Assembly: GCF_028683135.1 (NCBI RefSeq)
Contig: NZ_JAJUBB010000021.1
Location: forward strand, 1-64,000
Source: Enterovibrio qingdaonensis
GTDB taxonomy: Bacteria; Pseudomonadota; Gammaproteobacteria; Enterobacterales; Vibrionaceae
DNA length: 64,000 nt
Direction: 5' to 3'
The translations under genes were made by a program, and so were the position numbers. The notes under the pieces were generated by a model. It was not told where the DNA came from. It made no database searches and saw only the letters and a list, made by a program, of their open reading frames with translations. This document shows, piece by piece, positions 35,426 to 44,709 of the stretch (position 1 is its first letter; each line of letters starts with the position of its first letter).

Positions 35426-35890
35426 TGTCGTCCCCAACCTTTCGATGTGCCCATAAATAGCCACTTCAGTTAAACAATGACTACAGCACAAAAATTACTC
35501 GTATTCTTTTCACCATATACTTTTATTATGCCCAATTCTACAATCGCACTGTGATTAGTAAAAAAATAAAACTTAAAGATGAATTAAATAAATATTATGC
35601 ATGAGCATTTAGCCATTTAATGACTATCACCTTATGAAAAGGTAAAAAGTTACGGTTACGGAATCAAATGACAATTACTGACCAAACAATGACGCTAACA
35701 TGACAACAACAAACCCTAAAGATAACAGAGGAAGTTACATCCAAAAATAGAGACAATAAATTCCACTTAATGACAAATAAGTTTACATAAGATGCAAGCT
35801 GACATCATCATTTAATTATTATCAATACACAGTAAATAAGAAAATAAGAAAATAAGAAAATAAGAAAATACTTATATTAGATCGTAATAC
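35426..35890. other. Very AT-rich spacer
   Basis: This 465-base stretch between the methyltransferase and aspartoacylase-like genes is strongly AT-rich, contains many short stops in all frames and ends in the 8-bp tandem repeat. No gene or RNA is recognised; it may hold the methyltransferase promoter. Confidence 0.6.
35835..35870. repeat. Tandem repeat of the octamer AATAAGAA, 4.5 copies
   Basis: The unit is repeated exactly four times plus a half unit, ending 20 bases before the stop codon of the aspartoacylase-like gene. A simple-sequence tract of this kind can change length by slippage, but here it is outside any coding frame. Confidence 0.9.
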
Positions 35891-36901
35891 TTAATCCACA
35901 ACCATATAAAACAGGCAATCTGATAAAGCGATGGCGTGCTTGGTTGTGATCATAAAAAGTTTAGCAGGGTGTTTTAGACGTAATTCGCCATCTTGCTCAT
36001 AAAATAGTGCAGAAATGGGGTATTTCCCTTCCCCATCATTGGTGGTCATGGCATCAAGTCCTTTCGTTCCTAACCAACCAATTTGGCTATCCGCAGCCAT
36101 CCATCCGAAATTGTGACGGTCAATATCTGGAGGCAGTGTCAGATCTGACTCTTCAACAAAACGATCGTGGTAACACAGTGACAGATCTGGCTTCAGTTGT
36201 ACCCTTACAGGGTGATAAAGGCGCTCCACCGGCCAAAATCCCGTATGATTGAAAAACAGGTCCTCAGCCGACATAAAATGATGTAATCCATTCTTCGCAA
36301 CTTCAACAGAGTTATGATCTTTTACACCACCACACTCAACGGTAACCATGGGGCTAGCATCACTGGTCTGCTCCATCAACGCCCCCAATCGAACGCTGGT
36401 ACATAACATGCGTTCTGTAAACAAAGATGCAATTTGCTGATGTTTCTCATCATCATTGATGGACACAGCAAACGCAGGGCTTGTTCCTGATGTGTTATGG
36501 ATATCAACGACCGCTTCTGGCTTAAGAGCATTGATTCGGGCAAGCAATTCGGCTGCAAGTGCATAACTAGGATCCGAGCCTGTCTTACCAAAGCATCGGT
36601 TCATATCAGGTTTGTGTTCTAAGTGACGAGTCGTAAATGGTGCCCCATGCAAAGACGCTTCAATATTGACGATGCAGAAATGAACCGTTACCGCACAGAC
36701 AGGCGGGTTTTGGACAAAATGCCAAAACGCTTCCACGCCAGACTGCTCATTACCATGAAGTAACGTCACCACTACGCGATGTCGGTTAACGTCTTTGCCG
36801 GGCAAGGTCAGCCATACTGGGCCCGGCATCGCATTTAGCCATGAGACCAAACCTTGTTTATGTTCTTCTTCTGTTGGCCATGGCACATCATGTAGCGTCA
36901 T
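35891..36901 (-). CDS. Succinylglutamate desuccinylase/aspartoacylase family zinc hydrolase
   Basis: The 336-residue M14-like zinc amidohydrolase has the HGNEQSG motif at about 49-55 (zinc His and Glu), NRCFG with the substrate-side arginine, and DIHNTSG carrying the third zinc histidine. It is not the standard AstE of arginine breakdown, since no ast genes are near. Instead it lies 39 bases after a GCS2-type amidoligase gene, an arrangement reported for amidoligase/peptidase pairs thought to make and cleave amide-linked peptides. The exact substrate is unknown. Confidence 0.82.
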   Translation of the reverse strand: MTLHDVPWPTEEEHKQGLVSWLNAMPGPVWLTLPGKDVNRHRVVVTLLHGNEQSGVEAFWHFVQNPPVCAVTVHFCIVNIEASLHGAPFTTRHLEHKPDMNRCFGKTGSDPSYALAAELLARINALKPEAVVDIHNTSGTSPAFAVSINDDEKHQQIASLFTERMLCTSVRLGALMEQTSDASPMVTVECGGVKDHNSVEVAKNGLHHFMSAEDLFFNHTGFWPVERLYHPVRVQLKPDLSLCYHDRFVEESDLTLPPDIDRHNFGWMAADSQIGWLGTKGLDAMTTNDGEGKYPISALFYEQDGELRLKHPAKLFMITTKHAIALSDCLFYMVVD

Positions 36902-36940
36902 TAGAACTCCCTGAAAAATAAAACGGTCTTATTTACTCCA

Positions 36941-38410
36941 TCACAAAGTGGGCCATTGTGAAACCGGTGCACCTGATAAATATTGTTTTTGATACAGTCC
37001 GAACATGCGGCTCAATGCTTCTCTGGCATCGTATTTACGTTCCAGTTCGATAAGAGTATTGAGCTGCCAACTCGCCCCGTTTTGGCGTTTTGCCAAACGG
37101 TGCTCAATGACAACCATCAACATGTCTGCTTCCTGACGAGACACGCCCAGTTGCACCAAGGAATCCGCGACGCCCGGTAGCAGTTTCGCCAACACGTCAA
37201 CGAGGGGATACTCTTGCAGCGTACCATTTGATGACTCCCAAAGAATATTGGCATTCACACCATACTGAGCAGCACGATAGAAATTGTATTTCGCAAACTC
37301 AAAAGGCAACAAATCCATTAACCGATCTAAATCATTCCGTATATGATGCGCAATCCCGATACATAACGCCGCGTTGGCAACCATATCAATGGTTGTTGGC
37401 CCTGCTGGCAAACTTCTTAGCTCCACGCGTAAATGCCCGCCATCGGCATCATCATAAACGGCTCGGTTCCAACTCCATATGGTACTTTGGTGCAGCCTTA
37501 GCGCATCCAAAATGGGACCGCTGTTTTCTTTGGGCTCTCTTTCGGTAACATCTGGCAGTAAAACAGGCTGCAAACTGACACCCTGTCTGAACAGCTCCAA
37601 AGCACTTTTACGCACATACCCTTTCCCATAGGATACCCGCGCCGGAATATGCCAGTTCATCCCACATGCATTTCGGCTATCAATAGATTGTTTAAACAAG
37701 GGGACACGCGTTTCATGCCAAAGCTTGCGCTCTAGAAAGACCGGTGAATTCGCCCCTATGGCTAGCGTGAAAATGGATGCTAGTTGTATACCGTTGTACC
37801 ACATTGCAAATTCATCAGGCTTAACCCGGTAATGCACTTGAAAGGAGGTGTTTGCCCCTTCCAACGTCAGGTCATCAGCATCGACTTCTAGACTCTCTGC
37901 ACCGTGAATACGAATGTGAAATGGACCACCTCTAGACTCACACAGAATATCCGTGAGTGCATGGTACCGAGGTAAATCGGTCATTGATGACAAGCCAAAA
38001 TCACCTTGTCGCAAGGTCGGTAAAATCCCAATCGGAGTAACATCTACCCCCATGGTCGACGCTAGCGTTTGGAGCGATAACAAACGATCGTCCATATGCT
38101 GCTTTAAGAAGGTAAAAGGCGCCCCCTGAAAGCGCGTGTACGGGCAATTGTATTCGACGTTAAATCGATTGATTTCGGCGGTCATCAAGGGGTCAGCAGC
38201 TTTGTCTAAAAGCTCGAGATTACAATGTGAAGGTCGGTGATCTTTATCGGTCAAATAGAGCTCTAATTCAGCACCTAACGTACACTCACCCACTCCCCAT
38301 CCTGGCGTCGAGATAAGTGTCTCAAGCTGCTCTAACTCTTGTTTCAGTTGATTGGCGAATAACACGTGATCGCTTGCACTGAACGAGGTTTTATTAACAT
38401 TCTGTCCCAT
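36941..38410 (-). CDS. GCS2-family glutamate-cysteine ligase-like amidoligase
   Basis: The 489-residue ATP-dependent carboxylate-amine ligase is of the glutamine-synthetase-like fold (GCS2/YbdK type). Seen: GAELELYLTDKDHRP with metal-binding glutamates (about 46-60), EINRFNVEYNC, FHIRIHGAESL, ANTSFQVHYRV, and GGHLRVELRSLPAGPTTIDM near residue 330. It probably joins an amino group to the gamma- or alpha-carboxyl of glutamate; true glutathione synthesis is not implied. Upstream member of a two-gene unit with the aspartoacylase-like hydrolase. Reads away from the rhlE gene. Confidence 0.82.
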   Translation of the reverse strand: MGQNVNKTSFSASDHVLFANQLKQELEQLETLISTPGWGVGECTLGAELELYLTDKDHRPSHCNLELLDKAADPLMTAEINRFNVEYNCPYTRFQGAPFTFLKQHMDDRLLSLQTLASTMGVDVTPIGILPTLRQGDFGLSSMTDLPRYHALTDILCESRGGPFHIRIHGAESLEVDADDLTLEGANTSFQVHYRVKPDEFAMWYNGIQLASIFTLAIGANSPVFLERKLWHETRVPLFKQSIDSRNACGMNWHIPARVSYGKGYVRKSALELFRQGVSLQPVLLPDVTEREPKENSGPILDALRLHQSTIWSWNRAVYDDADGGHLRVELRSLPAGPTTIDMVANAALCIGIAHHIRNDLDRLMDLLPFEFAKYNFYRAAQYGVNANILWESSNGTLQEYPLVDVLAKLLPGVADSLVQLGVSRQEADMLMVVIEHRLAKRQNGASWQLNTLIELERKYDAREALSRMFGLYQKQYLSGAPVSQWPTL

Positions 38411-38726
38411 CTTGGCGTCCTCGTCTTACCTATACCCAACACATTGGAATAACCTTCTCCAATGAACGCGGGTAAACATATTTACCATAGAACAAAAATG
38501 CCTTATTTACAGTCAGCTACGGGGCTTGTTCAGCACTAGAAATGTCATTTTCCCAAAGTTAAGTCGTCCGGCACTATAGTTAAGGCAACTCTTTACATAC
38601 TTTTTCCCTTTTATCTCTGTCGCTTGCCGCGAATACACTCCCTTTAAATCTCGGATTTTTGCCCGCTTGGGTAAAGGCAAGCATTCTGATAAACTCGCGC
38701 TCCTTTTGGTGACCGGATTTACTTTC
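38411..38726. other. Divergent region between the amidoligase gene and rhlE
   Basis: These 316 bases contain both promoters and a long leader before rhlE. A plus-strand frame is open from a TTG at 38667, but it lacks family similarity before the Q motif and a good ribosome site. No RNA element recognised. Confidence 0.5.
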
Positions 38727-39959
38727 ATGTCTGACAATGCGTTTACGCTTTTACACCCTACGTTGCAAGAGACGCTGGCTTCGCTAGGCTATTCACAGCC
38801 GACTGAGATTCAGCAGCAAGCGATACCTTATGTTCTTGCTGGCAAAGATGTCATGGGTGCCGCGCAGACAGGTACAGGTAAAACCGCAGCTTTTACGCTA
38901 CCGCTTATTCACCAACTGCTTGAGAGTGGTGCGAAGAAAACCACTCGCGTACTCGTGGTTACACCTACTCGCGAACTCGCTCAGCAGGTCTACGACAAAG
39001 TTACTGAATACAGCCAAAATACGTCATTAAAATGCGTCGCATTGTATGGCGGCGCGAACATCAACCCTCAAAAGAGTCAGCTTGCGAAAGGGGCTGAAAT
39101 TGTTGTCGGCACACCGGGTCGTTTACTCGACCACTTGCATATTGGCACGTTACGTTTAAATAGCTTGGATGCTTTAGTTCTTGATGAAGCTGACCGCATG
39201 CTAGATATGGGCTTCATCTCTGACATCAAACGTTTGATGAAGAAAATGCCGGCTGAGCGTCAGACACTTTTCTTCTCCGCCACTTACCCAAAACAAGTCA
39301 TGGATTTGGCGTATAAACTGCTAAACGATCCTGTTCGCGTGGAAGTCTCGACCGCCAATAGCACAGCCGATACCGTCAATCAGTTGATCCACCCGGTCGA
39401 TCGTAAACGCAAGCGTGAATTGCTTTCCTATTTGATTGGTAGCAAGAATCTTCGCCAAGTGCTTGTGTTTGCTAAAACCCGACAAACCACCGAAGCGTTG
39501 GCAAACGAATTGAAGCTCGATGGTTTGGAAGCCGAAGCGATTCACGGCGAAAAAACGCAAGGTGCACGAAATCGCGCTTTGGAAGGATTTAAAGAAGGCA
39601 AAGTAAGAGTGCTGGTTGCTACGGATGTCGCGGCACGAGGTTTGGATATACCTTCACTCGATACAGTATTCAACTATGAGTTGCCACACCAAGCGGAAGA
39701 CTACATTCACCGTATTGGTCGAACAGGTCGTGCGGGAAAATCAGGTATGGCGATTTCCTTGGTTTCTCGAGAAGAAGAAGGCATGCTCACCGCCATTGAA
39801 ACACTGATTGATCAACGTTTGCCTCAAGAATGGCTGCCAGGTTTTGAACCCGATCTCAATGCAGATATCGAACACCACGAAAAACGCGGTGGACGAGGTG
39901 GAGAAAAGCGCCGATTAAAGCGTCAGCTAATCAAGAAATCGGGTGCCAAAAAACGATAA
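38727..39959 (+). CDS. rhlE: RhlE-like DEAD-box ATP-dependent RNA helicase
   Basis: The 410-residue cytoplasmic RNA helicase has the full motif set: Q motif LGYSQPTEIQQQ, Walker A AAQTGTGKT, PTRELAQQV, DEAD in LVLDEADRMLDMGF, FFSAT, ATDVAARGLDIP and HRIGRTGRAG. The basic C-terminal tail (GGRGGEKRRLKRQLIKKSG) is usual for RhlE-type proteins acting on structured RNA and ribosome assembly. The ATG at 38727 is chosen because the family begins near here. A terminator follows at once. Confidence 0.9.
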   Translation: MSDNAFTLLHPTLQETLASLGYSQPTEIQQQAIPYVLAGKDVMGAAQTGTGKTAAFTLPLIHQLLESGAKKTTRVLVVTPTRELAQQVYDKVTEYSQNTSLKCVALYGGANINPQKSQLAKGAEIVVGTPGRLLDHLHIGTLRLNSLDALVLDEADRMLDMGFISDIKRLMKKMPAERQTLFFSATYPKQVMDLAYKLLNDPVRVEVSTANSTADTVNQLIHPVDRKRKRELLSYLIGSKNLRQVLVFAKTRQTTEALANELKLDGLEAEAIHGEKTQGARNRALEGFKEGKVRVLVATDVAARGLDIPSLDTVFNYELPHQAEDYIHRIGRTGRAGKSGMAISLVSREEEGMLTAIETLIDQRLPQEWLPGFEPDLNADIEHHEKRGGRGGEKRRLKRQLIKKSGAKKR

Positions 39960-39965
39960 CAATTA

Positions 39966-39987
39966 GGGCGCATAATGCGCCCTTTTT
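39966..39987 (+). terminator. Intrinsic terminator of rhlE
   Basis: The stem GGGCGCA / TGCGCCC (39966-39972 and 39976-39982) has loop TAA and is followed by TTTTT. Confidence 0.9.
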
Positions 39988-40005
39988 CATCTTTGCGGTT
40001 GAATT

Positions 40006-40365
40006 TTATACTGCGAGTGTATAGCTGCTAAACGCCACCACGACACACAATATAAACGCAGGTAATCCTGCCAAAAAGAATTTAAGAAATAGCGAGGGAT
40101 CAGTCGTCAACTCCGCTGTCCTTGCCGCATAGGTAACACCTGCCTCTAGATCATTATCCCTTTGCTGCCAGCTCAAAGTGAACGCCGAAATGGCCCACAA
40201 CGTCAGCACTATCGCAAATGCATAATCCACCCAATGAGACATCCCAAACAGCCCAGTTAACGCTTCAAATCCACCGACGACACTCACGGCAACTAAGTTA
40301 GCTACCAGCGTAAATAACAAGAAAGAAAGCACCAAAACCTCCCGCTTCTGCCTCTTAGCTACCAA
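40006..40365 (-). CDS. Small inner-membrane protein, unknown function
   Basis: The 119-residue protein has three hydrophobic helices (about 10-35, 46-64 and 92-115), with a hydrophilic loop after the second helix (WQQRDNDLEAGVTYAART). I do not recognise the family. A single gene, facing the rhlE terminator. Confidence 0.65.
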   Translation of the reverse strand: MVAKRQKREVLVLSFLLFTLVANLVAVSVVGGFEALTGLFGMSHWVDYAFAIVLTLWAISAFTLSWQQRDNDLEAGVTYAARTAELTTDPSLFLKFFLAGLPAFILCVVVAFSSYTLAV

Positions 40366-40559
40366 TCACCTTCACGCTATTTGGATGATTAGGTAAATCG
40401 TATTTCGCGCAGCATCATGCCGCACATAAGCATACAGCGTACTTTATTTAAAGCATGAATTTCAACGATATGTATCACAAGGCTGACCACCAAGTGATAA
40501 CAAATTTGCAAACAAATGGATGGTTTTTGCCAAGCTTTCTGATTCTTCCACACTTAACG

Positions 40560-42203
40560 TTATGACGACTTTTTATCGCTCTGATGATCGTCAACGCTGT
40601 GTAGTTGTCCATTCACCTCAAAATGAACGCGATTTCTGCCGTCTTGTTTCGCTTGGTAGAGTGCTTCATCTGCCGCATTGAACAAATCATCAGATGTTAG
40701 ATTGGGTGTGGGCACCATCTGTGCGCAACCAACGGTTATTGTCACAATGAAATGTGATGAAATTGAGTGTTCTAACCCCAATTCTTCAATCCGTTTTCGG
40801 CATTTTTCAGCGACGTTAAGCGGATCGTTTGTATCCGGAAGAATAGCTACAAATTCCTCGCCGCCATAGCGGCAGAGGGTATCTTGCGATCGTAGCAACG
40901 TCATTTTGAGGGTCTGGCCAATTTTAGTAAGACATTCATCGCCTGCTAAGTGTCCATACTGATCATTAAACTCTTTGAAATGATCCACATCGAAAATGAG
41001 TAGAGAGATGCGAGAGTGATTCCTTTGCGCCCTTGCCCATTCCTGTTCAATCTGTGCGTCATAGTAGCGACGATTAAACAAACCCGTAAGCGTGTCTTTC
41101 TGCGTCAGTTGCCGTAAAGAGTGGTTGGCTTCGTCGAGCTCTTTTGTTCGGTCGATGACCTCTCTTTCAACCAGTTCTGCATGCTTAAACACTAATCGCA
41201 TATATGCAGTAAACACCAAGGTGATAGCAATACCCGCGAATAAGATCACTAGCGGCAGCAAAGTTTTTTTACTTTGAACATACTCGTTGGTTGCCGTCGC
41301 TCTTAATTGCCACATTCTGCCAAGAACATTCAAATTGTTCGGTTGGTATGCCATTTCAGATACAGGATGTTTCCCCTTAGCTGGGACATATTTATACAGC
41401 TCATCACCTTTTTCATCGTCCGTTATGTCATAGATTTCTACCACAATTTCAGCGGGTAACTCTCCGTGCTGTGAGGCTATAAAAATATCCCGAATACGAA
41501 ATACCCCAAGAACAACGCCAATCAAGTTATTACGGCGGTCTGCCAGAGTTGATATTGATCCTTTGAAGATAGGAACAATGGCAAGAAACCCTTTTTCATT
41601 TGCTGTTTCCTGCACCAAGGTGATGCTACTTGTTGATGCCGGGAAGCCAGAGTCTCTGACTTTATTGATAGTGGCTGCTCTGGAGGGGCTTGCGAAAAGA
41701 TCAAATCCTAGTGCTTTTTCATTGCCAATGTAGGGTTCCACGAAGTAGACAGGGAAGTACTCTTCTCTTACTCCTGCTTCTATCATCTCGCCTTCTGGCG
41801 ATAATTCCGTAAATTTAAACCCTGGAAACTCGCGTTGAAATGCGTTTTCGAAATGCTCGCGCTCCTCCTTTTTCACGAACGGTATCCATTCCAATGCTTG
41901 GATATCTCGATGTCGTTTTAAGGTTCGTCGCGCTTCCAATTGAAATTCGGAATAGGCGGTATGAGGATTACTGCGAAAAAGCGTCGCTAGCGAATGCAAC
42001 GCTTCAAAGTTAGTAAAAAGGCTTTTTGAAAGAGATGCAGCGCGCTGATCAATGTCATTTTGAAATTCGACGGAAATCGTTTTTCTTTCTGTGTCCGCAA
42101 CTATCCAGGCCATAAGTACTGAAATTGAAATGCCTATAAGTAACGCGAAAAACCTCGCATAACGGTATTTCATCAGTACCATGAGTCCACCAATGCTATC
42201 CAT
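40560..42203 (-). CDS. CHASE-domain diguanylate cyclase (GGDEF)
   Basis: The product is about 547 residues: TM1 at about 18-36, a periplasmic CHASE sensor at about 60-250 (ALEWIPFVKKEEREHFENAF and EPYIGNEKALGFDLF are typical), a second TM at about 310-335, a short coiled coil, then a GGDEF domain. The catalytic RYGGEEF is at about 441-447, preceded by DTLTGLFNRRYYD and FDVDHFKEFNDQYGH. It should make cyclic-di-GMP in response to an extracellular signal. No RxxD inhibitory site is seen right before GGEEF. The start is uncertain; 42203 is the first ATG, and an ATG at 42170 is another choice. Confidence 0.88.
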   Translation of the reverse strand: MDSIGGLMVLMKYRYARFFALLIGISISVLMAWIVADTERKTISVEFQNDIDQRAASLSKSLFTNFEALHSLATLFRSNPHTAYSEFQLEARRTLKRHRDIQALEWIPFVKKEEREHFENAFQREFPGFKFTELSPEGEMIEAGVREEYFPVYFVEPYIGNEKALGFDLFASPSRAATINKVRDSGFPASTSSITLVQETANEKGFLAIVPIFKGSISTLADRRNNLIGVVLGVFRIRDIFIASQHGELPAEIVVEIYDITDDEKGDELYKYVPAKGKHPVSEMAYQPNNLNVLGRMWQLRATATNEYVQSKKTLLPLVILFAGIAITLVFTAYMRLVFKHAELVEREVIDRTKELDEANHSLRQLTQKDTLTGLFNRRYYDAQIEQEWARAQRNHSRISLLIFDVDHFKEFNDQYGHLAGDECLTKIGQTLKMTLLRSQDTLCRYGGEEFVAILPDTNDPLNVAEKCRKRIEELGLEHSISSHFIVTITVGCAQMVPTPNLTSDDLFNAADEALYQAKQDGRNRVHFEVNGQLHSVDDHQSDKKSS

Positions 42204-42363
42204 TTTTCCATTGAACACTAGATAGAGATAGTACAAAAAACGAGACAATGCGCGTATTTACATGAAATACATTTAGAAATTGCCTTAAGGACTGCCCATG
42301 TTTTGCCGTTCTATCACTCCTCTACGTGTTACAACGTTTGAACCAATATGGTGTGAGTTCTAA

Positions 42364-42591
42364 CTATGACCGTAATGCTCTCTCCACCGCTTTTGGTGAG
42401 AAACCGTGAAGCACAGTATCCCCAATCCTAATGACTGGCACACCTCTCGCCCCCAATGCAGCGTGTTCTTTTTTACCTCTCGGCGTCCCAACATCACAGA
42501 GACGATAGGCGATTTTTTTGCTGTCGAAATACTGTTTTGCAGATTGGCAATGCGGGCAGTTTCGGCTGGTATACAGTACGATTCGTTTCAT
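42364..42591 (-). CDS. Glutaredoxin-like protein
   Basis: The product of about 75 residues has KRIVLYTSRNCPHCQSAKQY with the redox motif CPHC, and GVPVIRIGDTVLHGF, the cis-proline and glutathione-side region of glutaredoxin/NrdH-type proteins. The TPRGKKEHAAL insert is as in the GrxC-like small family of gammaproteobacteria. The ATG at 42591 is preferred because the fold begins there; an in-frame start lies eight codons upstream. A single gene. Confidence 0.85.
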   Translation of the reverse strand: MKRIVLYTSRNCPHCQSAKQYFDSKKIAYRLCDVGTPRGKKEHAALGARGVPVIRIGDTVLHGFSPKAVERALRS

Positions 42592-42727
42592 GGGAACTCT
42601 TATAATAAGCAACAACGCGTATACGCTTGGTGTTCCCCATTCTACCCAGAATGCGCGTTTGGTTGTACTCGCTTAACAACGCACGTAAACCAATGTTGAA
42701 GTACTAAAAACAACGGCGATAATAAAA

Positions 42728-43498
42728 CTAGATGACACCGTCTTTCTTTAATTGGGCAAGAATCGCTTCCGCCCCCTCCTTCGGGGAAACATTCGCCATC
42801 ACTTTCCCGCCGCTAGCCGCCTGGGCTGCAGTCGCGGCGAGAAATCTGTCTCGGCTTGACGCATTTGCGGCGACCGCCTTTGTCCGCTTGGGGCGTTTTT
42901 TTGCTGCCAACCATTGCCAGCTCTCTTTAACCGTATCCGTTTCAGCTTTCACTTCCAAAACGTTGATGACCCCATCGCGTGCCACCGTAAAGGCACTTTG
43001 CCTTGGTGCGGGAGCAGACGCTCCGGCAATCAACACCACAGGCAAGCTGACACGAAGCTTTCTGCGCTGCCCTCCCGCAAGTGCTTGGAGGACATCAATA
43101 TGCTTTGTTGTTTGGTCAAGCACACTCACCACTTCCGGCACTATCGTGGCCCCTAGCGCATCGCCAACCAGATACGGCACCATGCCTGAAGACTCTCCAT
43201 GTTCTGCCCGCGCGCCACAAAGAACCACGGAACACTTTTGCGCTTTGGCATAACTTGCCAGGGACAACGCAGCATCAGCATTGTCCGGTATATTCAGGAC
43301 ATCGATCTTATGCAGCCCCATACCTAGGTATTCCCTGAGAGCAGGAGAAGACGGGTCTCCAGCAAACACGACTTCTTGCCCATGTCCTATCTGAAGTGCC
43401 AACTCTAACGCTTTCGCATCATTCTCCGCTCTGCGCGCTCTCTCCGACAACGGGTGCAGTCCTTCAGATACCAACACTAATGTTTTATTAGCCTGCAT
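42728..43498 (-). CDS. Electron transfer flavoprotein beta-subunit-like protein of the dimethylglycine cluster
   Basis: The product of about 256 residues has the ETF beta layout: ALELALQIGHGQEVVFAG, KCSVVLCGARAEHGESSGMVPYLVGDALG and GQRRKLRVSLPVVLIAG. The C-terminal 60 residues are alanine/lysine-rich and more divergent. It should pass electrons from the flavin demethylating enzyme together with the EtfA-like partner. The start at 43498 has GGGAG nine bases before and overlaps the EtfA gene by 11 bases; a longer frame would overlap much more. Last gene of the operon. Confidence 0.85.
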   Translation of the reverse strand: MQANKTLVLVSEGLHPLSERARRAENDAKALELALQIGHGQEVVFAGDPSSPALREYLGMGLHKIDVLNIPDNADAALSLASYAKAQKCSVVLCGARAEHGESSGMVPYLVGDALGATIVPEVVSVLDQTTKHIDVLQALAGGQRRKLRVSLPVVLIAGASAPAPRQSAFTVARDGVINVLEVKAETDTVKESWQWLAAKKRPKRTKAVAANASSRDRFLAATAAQAASGGKVMANVSPKEGAEAILAQLKKDGVI

Positions 43499-44699
43499 GA
43501 TCAAACACTCCCGCGGAATCAGATCCTTCAATTGCATTAACCAGTGCCTGCATAACCTCACTACTGTCAGCGATAACACTGAGGTCCGCGCGCTTGACCA
43601 TGTCACAGTTTGGATCGGCATTGATCGCTATAACCGTATCGCAATGTGTCATGCCTTGAAGGTGCTGTATTGCTCCGGAAATACCGACGGCGACATACAC
43701 CTTCGCATTCACATACGTTCCCGTCGCGCCGACTTGGGTCGTTCTGGGCATGAACCCATTGTCGACAGCAACACGGCTTGCACCTTCTGTCGCACCCAAC
43801 GTTTTGGCGCATTGATGGAACAGAGCCCAATTTCGAACCCCGTTACCACCAGATAAAATAAAACGTGTTTCTGCCAAAGGAATATTGGCGGGATCAACTG
43901 CCACCTGCCCAAGATCTTCAATCCCGGCGTGTGAGTCACTTCCCGCTAAATGCGCGATCTCTTCCGCTTCAGTAACAAAGCCAGAGATCGGGTCTGCCAC
44001 TTGCTCTTCCACCAAAAGGATCCGAGAAACCGCGCGATCGACACTTTTCGAGGCATCACCACTGCCACAATTTAGCGTCCCATCAAGGTAATGCTTACCG
44101 CGCGTCACCGGCCGTTCTTTCAATGACACCGCCAGCCTTCTCGCTAGATCACTGCCGCACAAAGACCCGTCGGCAAACACCCAATGCTTAGGCTGAAGCG
44201 TGTCTTCCAATACCAATAGATTTCGCAGCCACACTTCAGGCGAATAATCAGTGCTGCTCAAGGTCAGTGTTCGATGTGCGCCATACAGAGAAAGATCATC
44301 CGTGCGCGGGTATAACGAAATAAATAGTACCGCCGTCTGGTTGTCATACGTTGCACTGAGTTGATGAGCAAGCCCCAGCATGTCTTTGTCTAACACCGTG
44401 AGCTTGTCACTGTCCGCATCAGAAAACACGACAATAAAACCTTCAGGTTCAGGGATCGCATGAAGCGGTAACGTCGCCTCTTTCAAGCGTTGAGACGCTA
44501 ATCCTTTCGCGACCGCAGCACCGGATCGATCGATGCGTTTAATACCCTCGGCACTCAGGATCCCCGTATTGTGAACGTCTTTTCGGTTGATCCCTCCGAC
44601 CATCAGGCTGGAAGAGGCAGACACGCTGTCATAGTCTGGGTGTAGCCTGTTTCTGGCGATTCTTTCTGCTCTGGGATCTCGACGTATGATGTCATCCAT
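43488..44699 (-). CDS. Electron transfer flavoprotein alpha-subunit-like protein
   Basis: The 403-residue protein has an N-terminal extension of about 90 residues compared with ordinary EtfA, then the ETF domain. The C-terminal FAD-binding part is clear: ILSGGNGVRNWALF, PRTTQVGATGTYVNAKVYVAVGISGAIQHLQGM, and VIAINADPNCDMVKRADLSV. Such longer forms occur in the glycine betaine/dimethylglycine cluster of Pseudomonas. Accepts electrons for transfer to ETF dehydrogenase and the quinone pool. Lies 10 bases after the DgcB-like gene. Confidence 0.9.
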   Translation of the reverse strand: MDDIIRRDPRAERIARNRLHPDYDSVSASSSLMVGGINRKDVHNTGILSAEGIKRIDRSGAAVAKGLASQRLKEATLPLHAIPEPEGFIVVFSDADSDKLTVLDKDMLGLAHQLSATYDNQTAVLFISLYPRTDDLSLYGAHRTLTLSSTDYSPEVWLRNLLVLEDTLQPKHWVFADGSLCGSDLARRLAVSLKERPVTRGKHYLDGTLNCGSGDASKSVDRAVSRILLVEEQVADPISGFVTEAEEIAHLAGSDSHAGIEDLGQVAVDPANIPLAETRFILSGGNGVRNWALFHQCAKTLGATEGASRVAVDNGFMPRTTQVGATGTYVNAKVYVAVGISGAIQHLQGMTHCDTVIAINADPNCDMVKRADLSVIADSSEVMQALVNAIEGSDSAGVFDHAG

Positions 44700-44709
44700 A
44701 GCTAGCCCC

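Noticed and set aside
35835-35870. Tandem repeat as a CRISPR-like array
   Set aside because: The unit is 8 bases with no spacers; it is simple-sequence DNA.
42406-43338. Several plus-strand frames opposite the glutaredoxin and EtfB genes
   Set aside because: They lie antisense to genes with clear family motifs and have low-complexity, arginine/histidine-rich translations.
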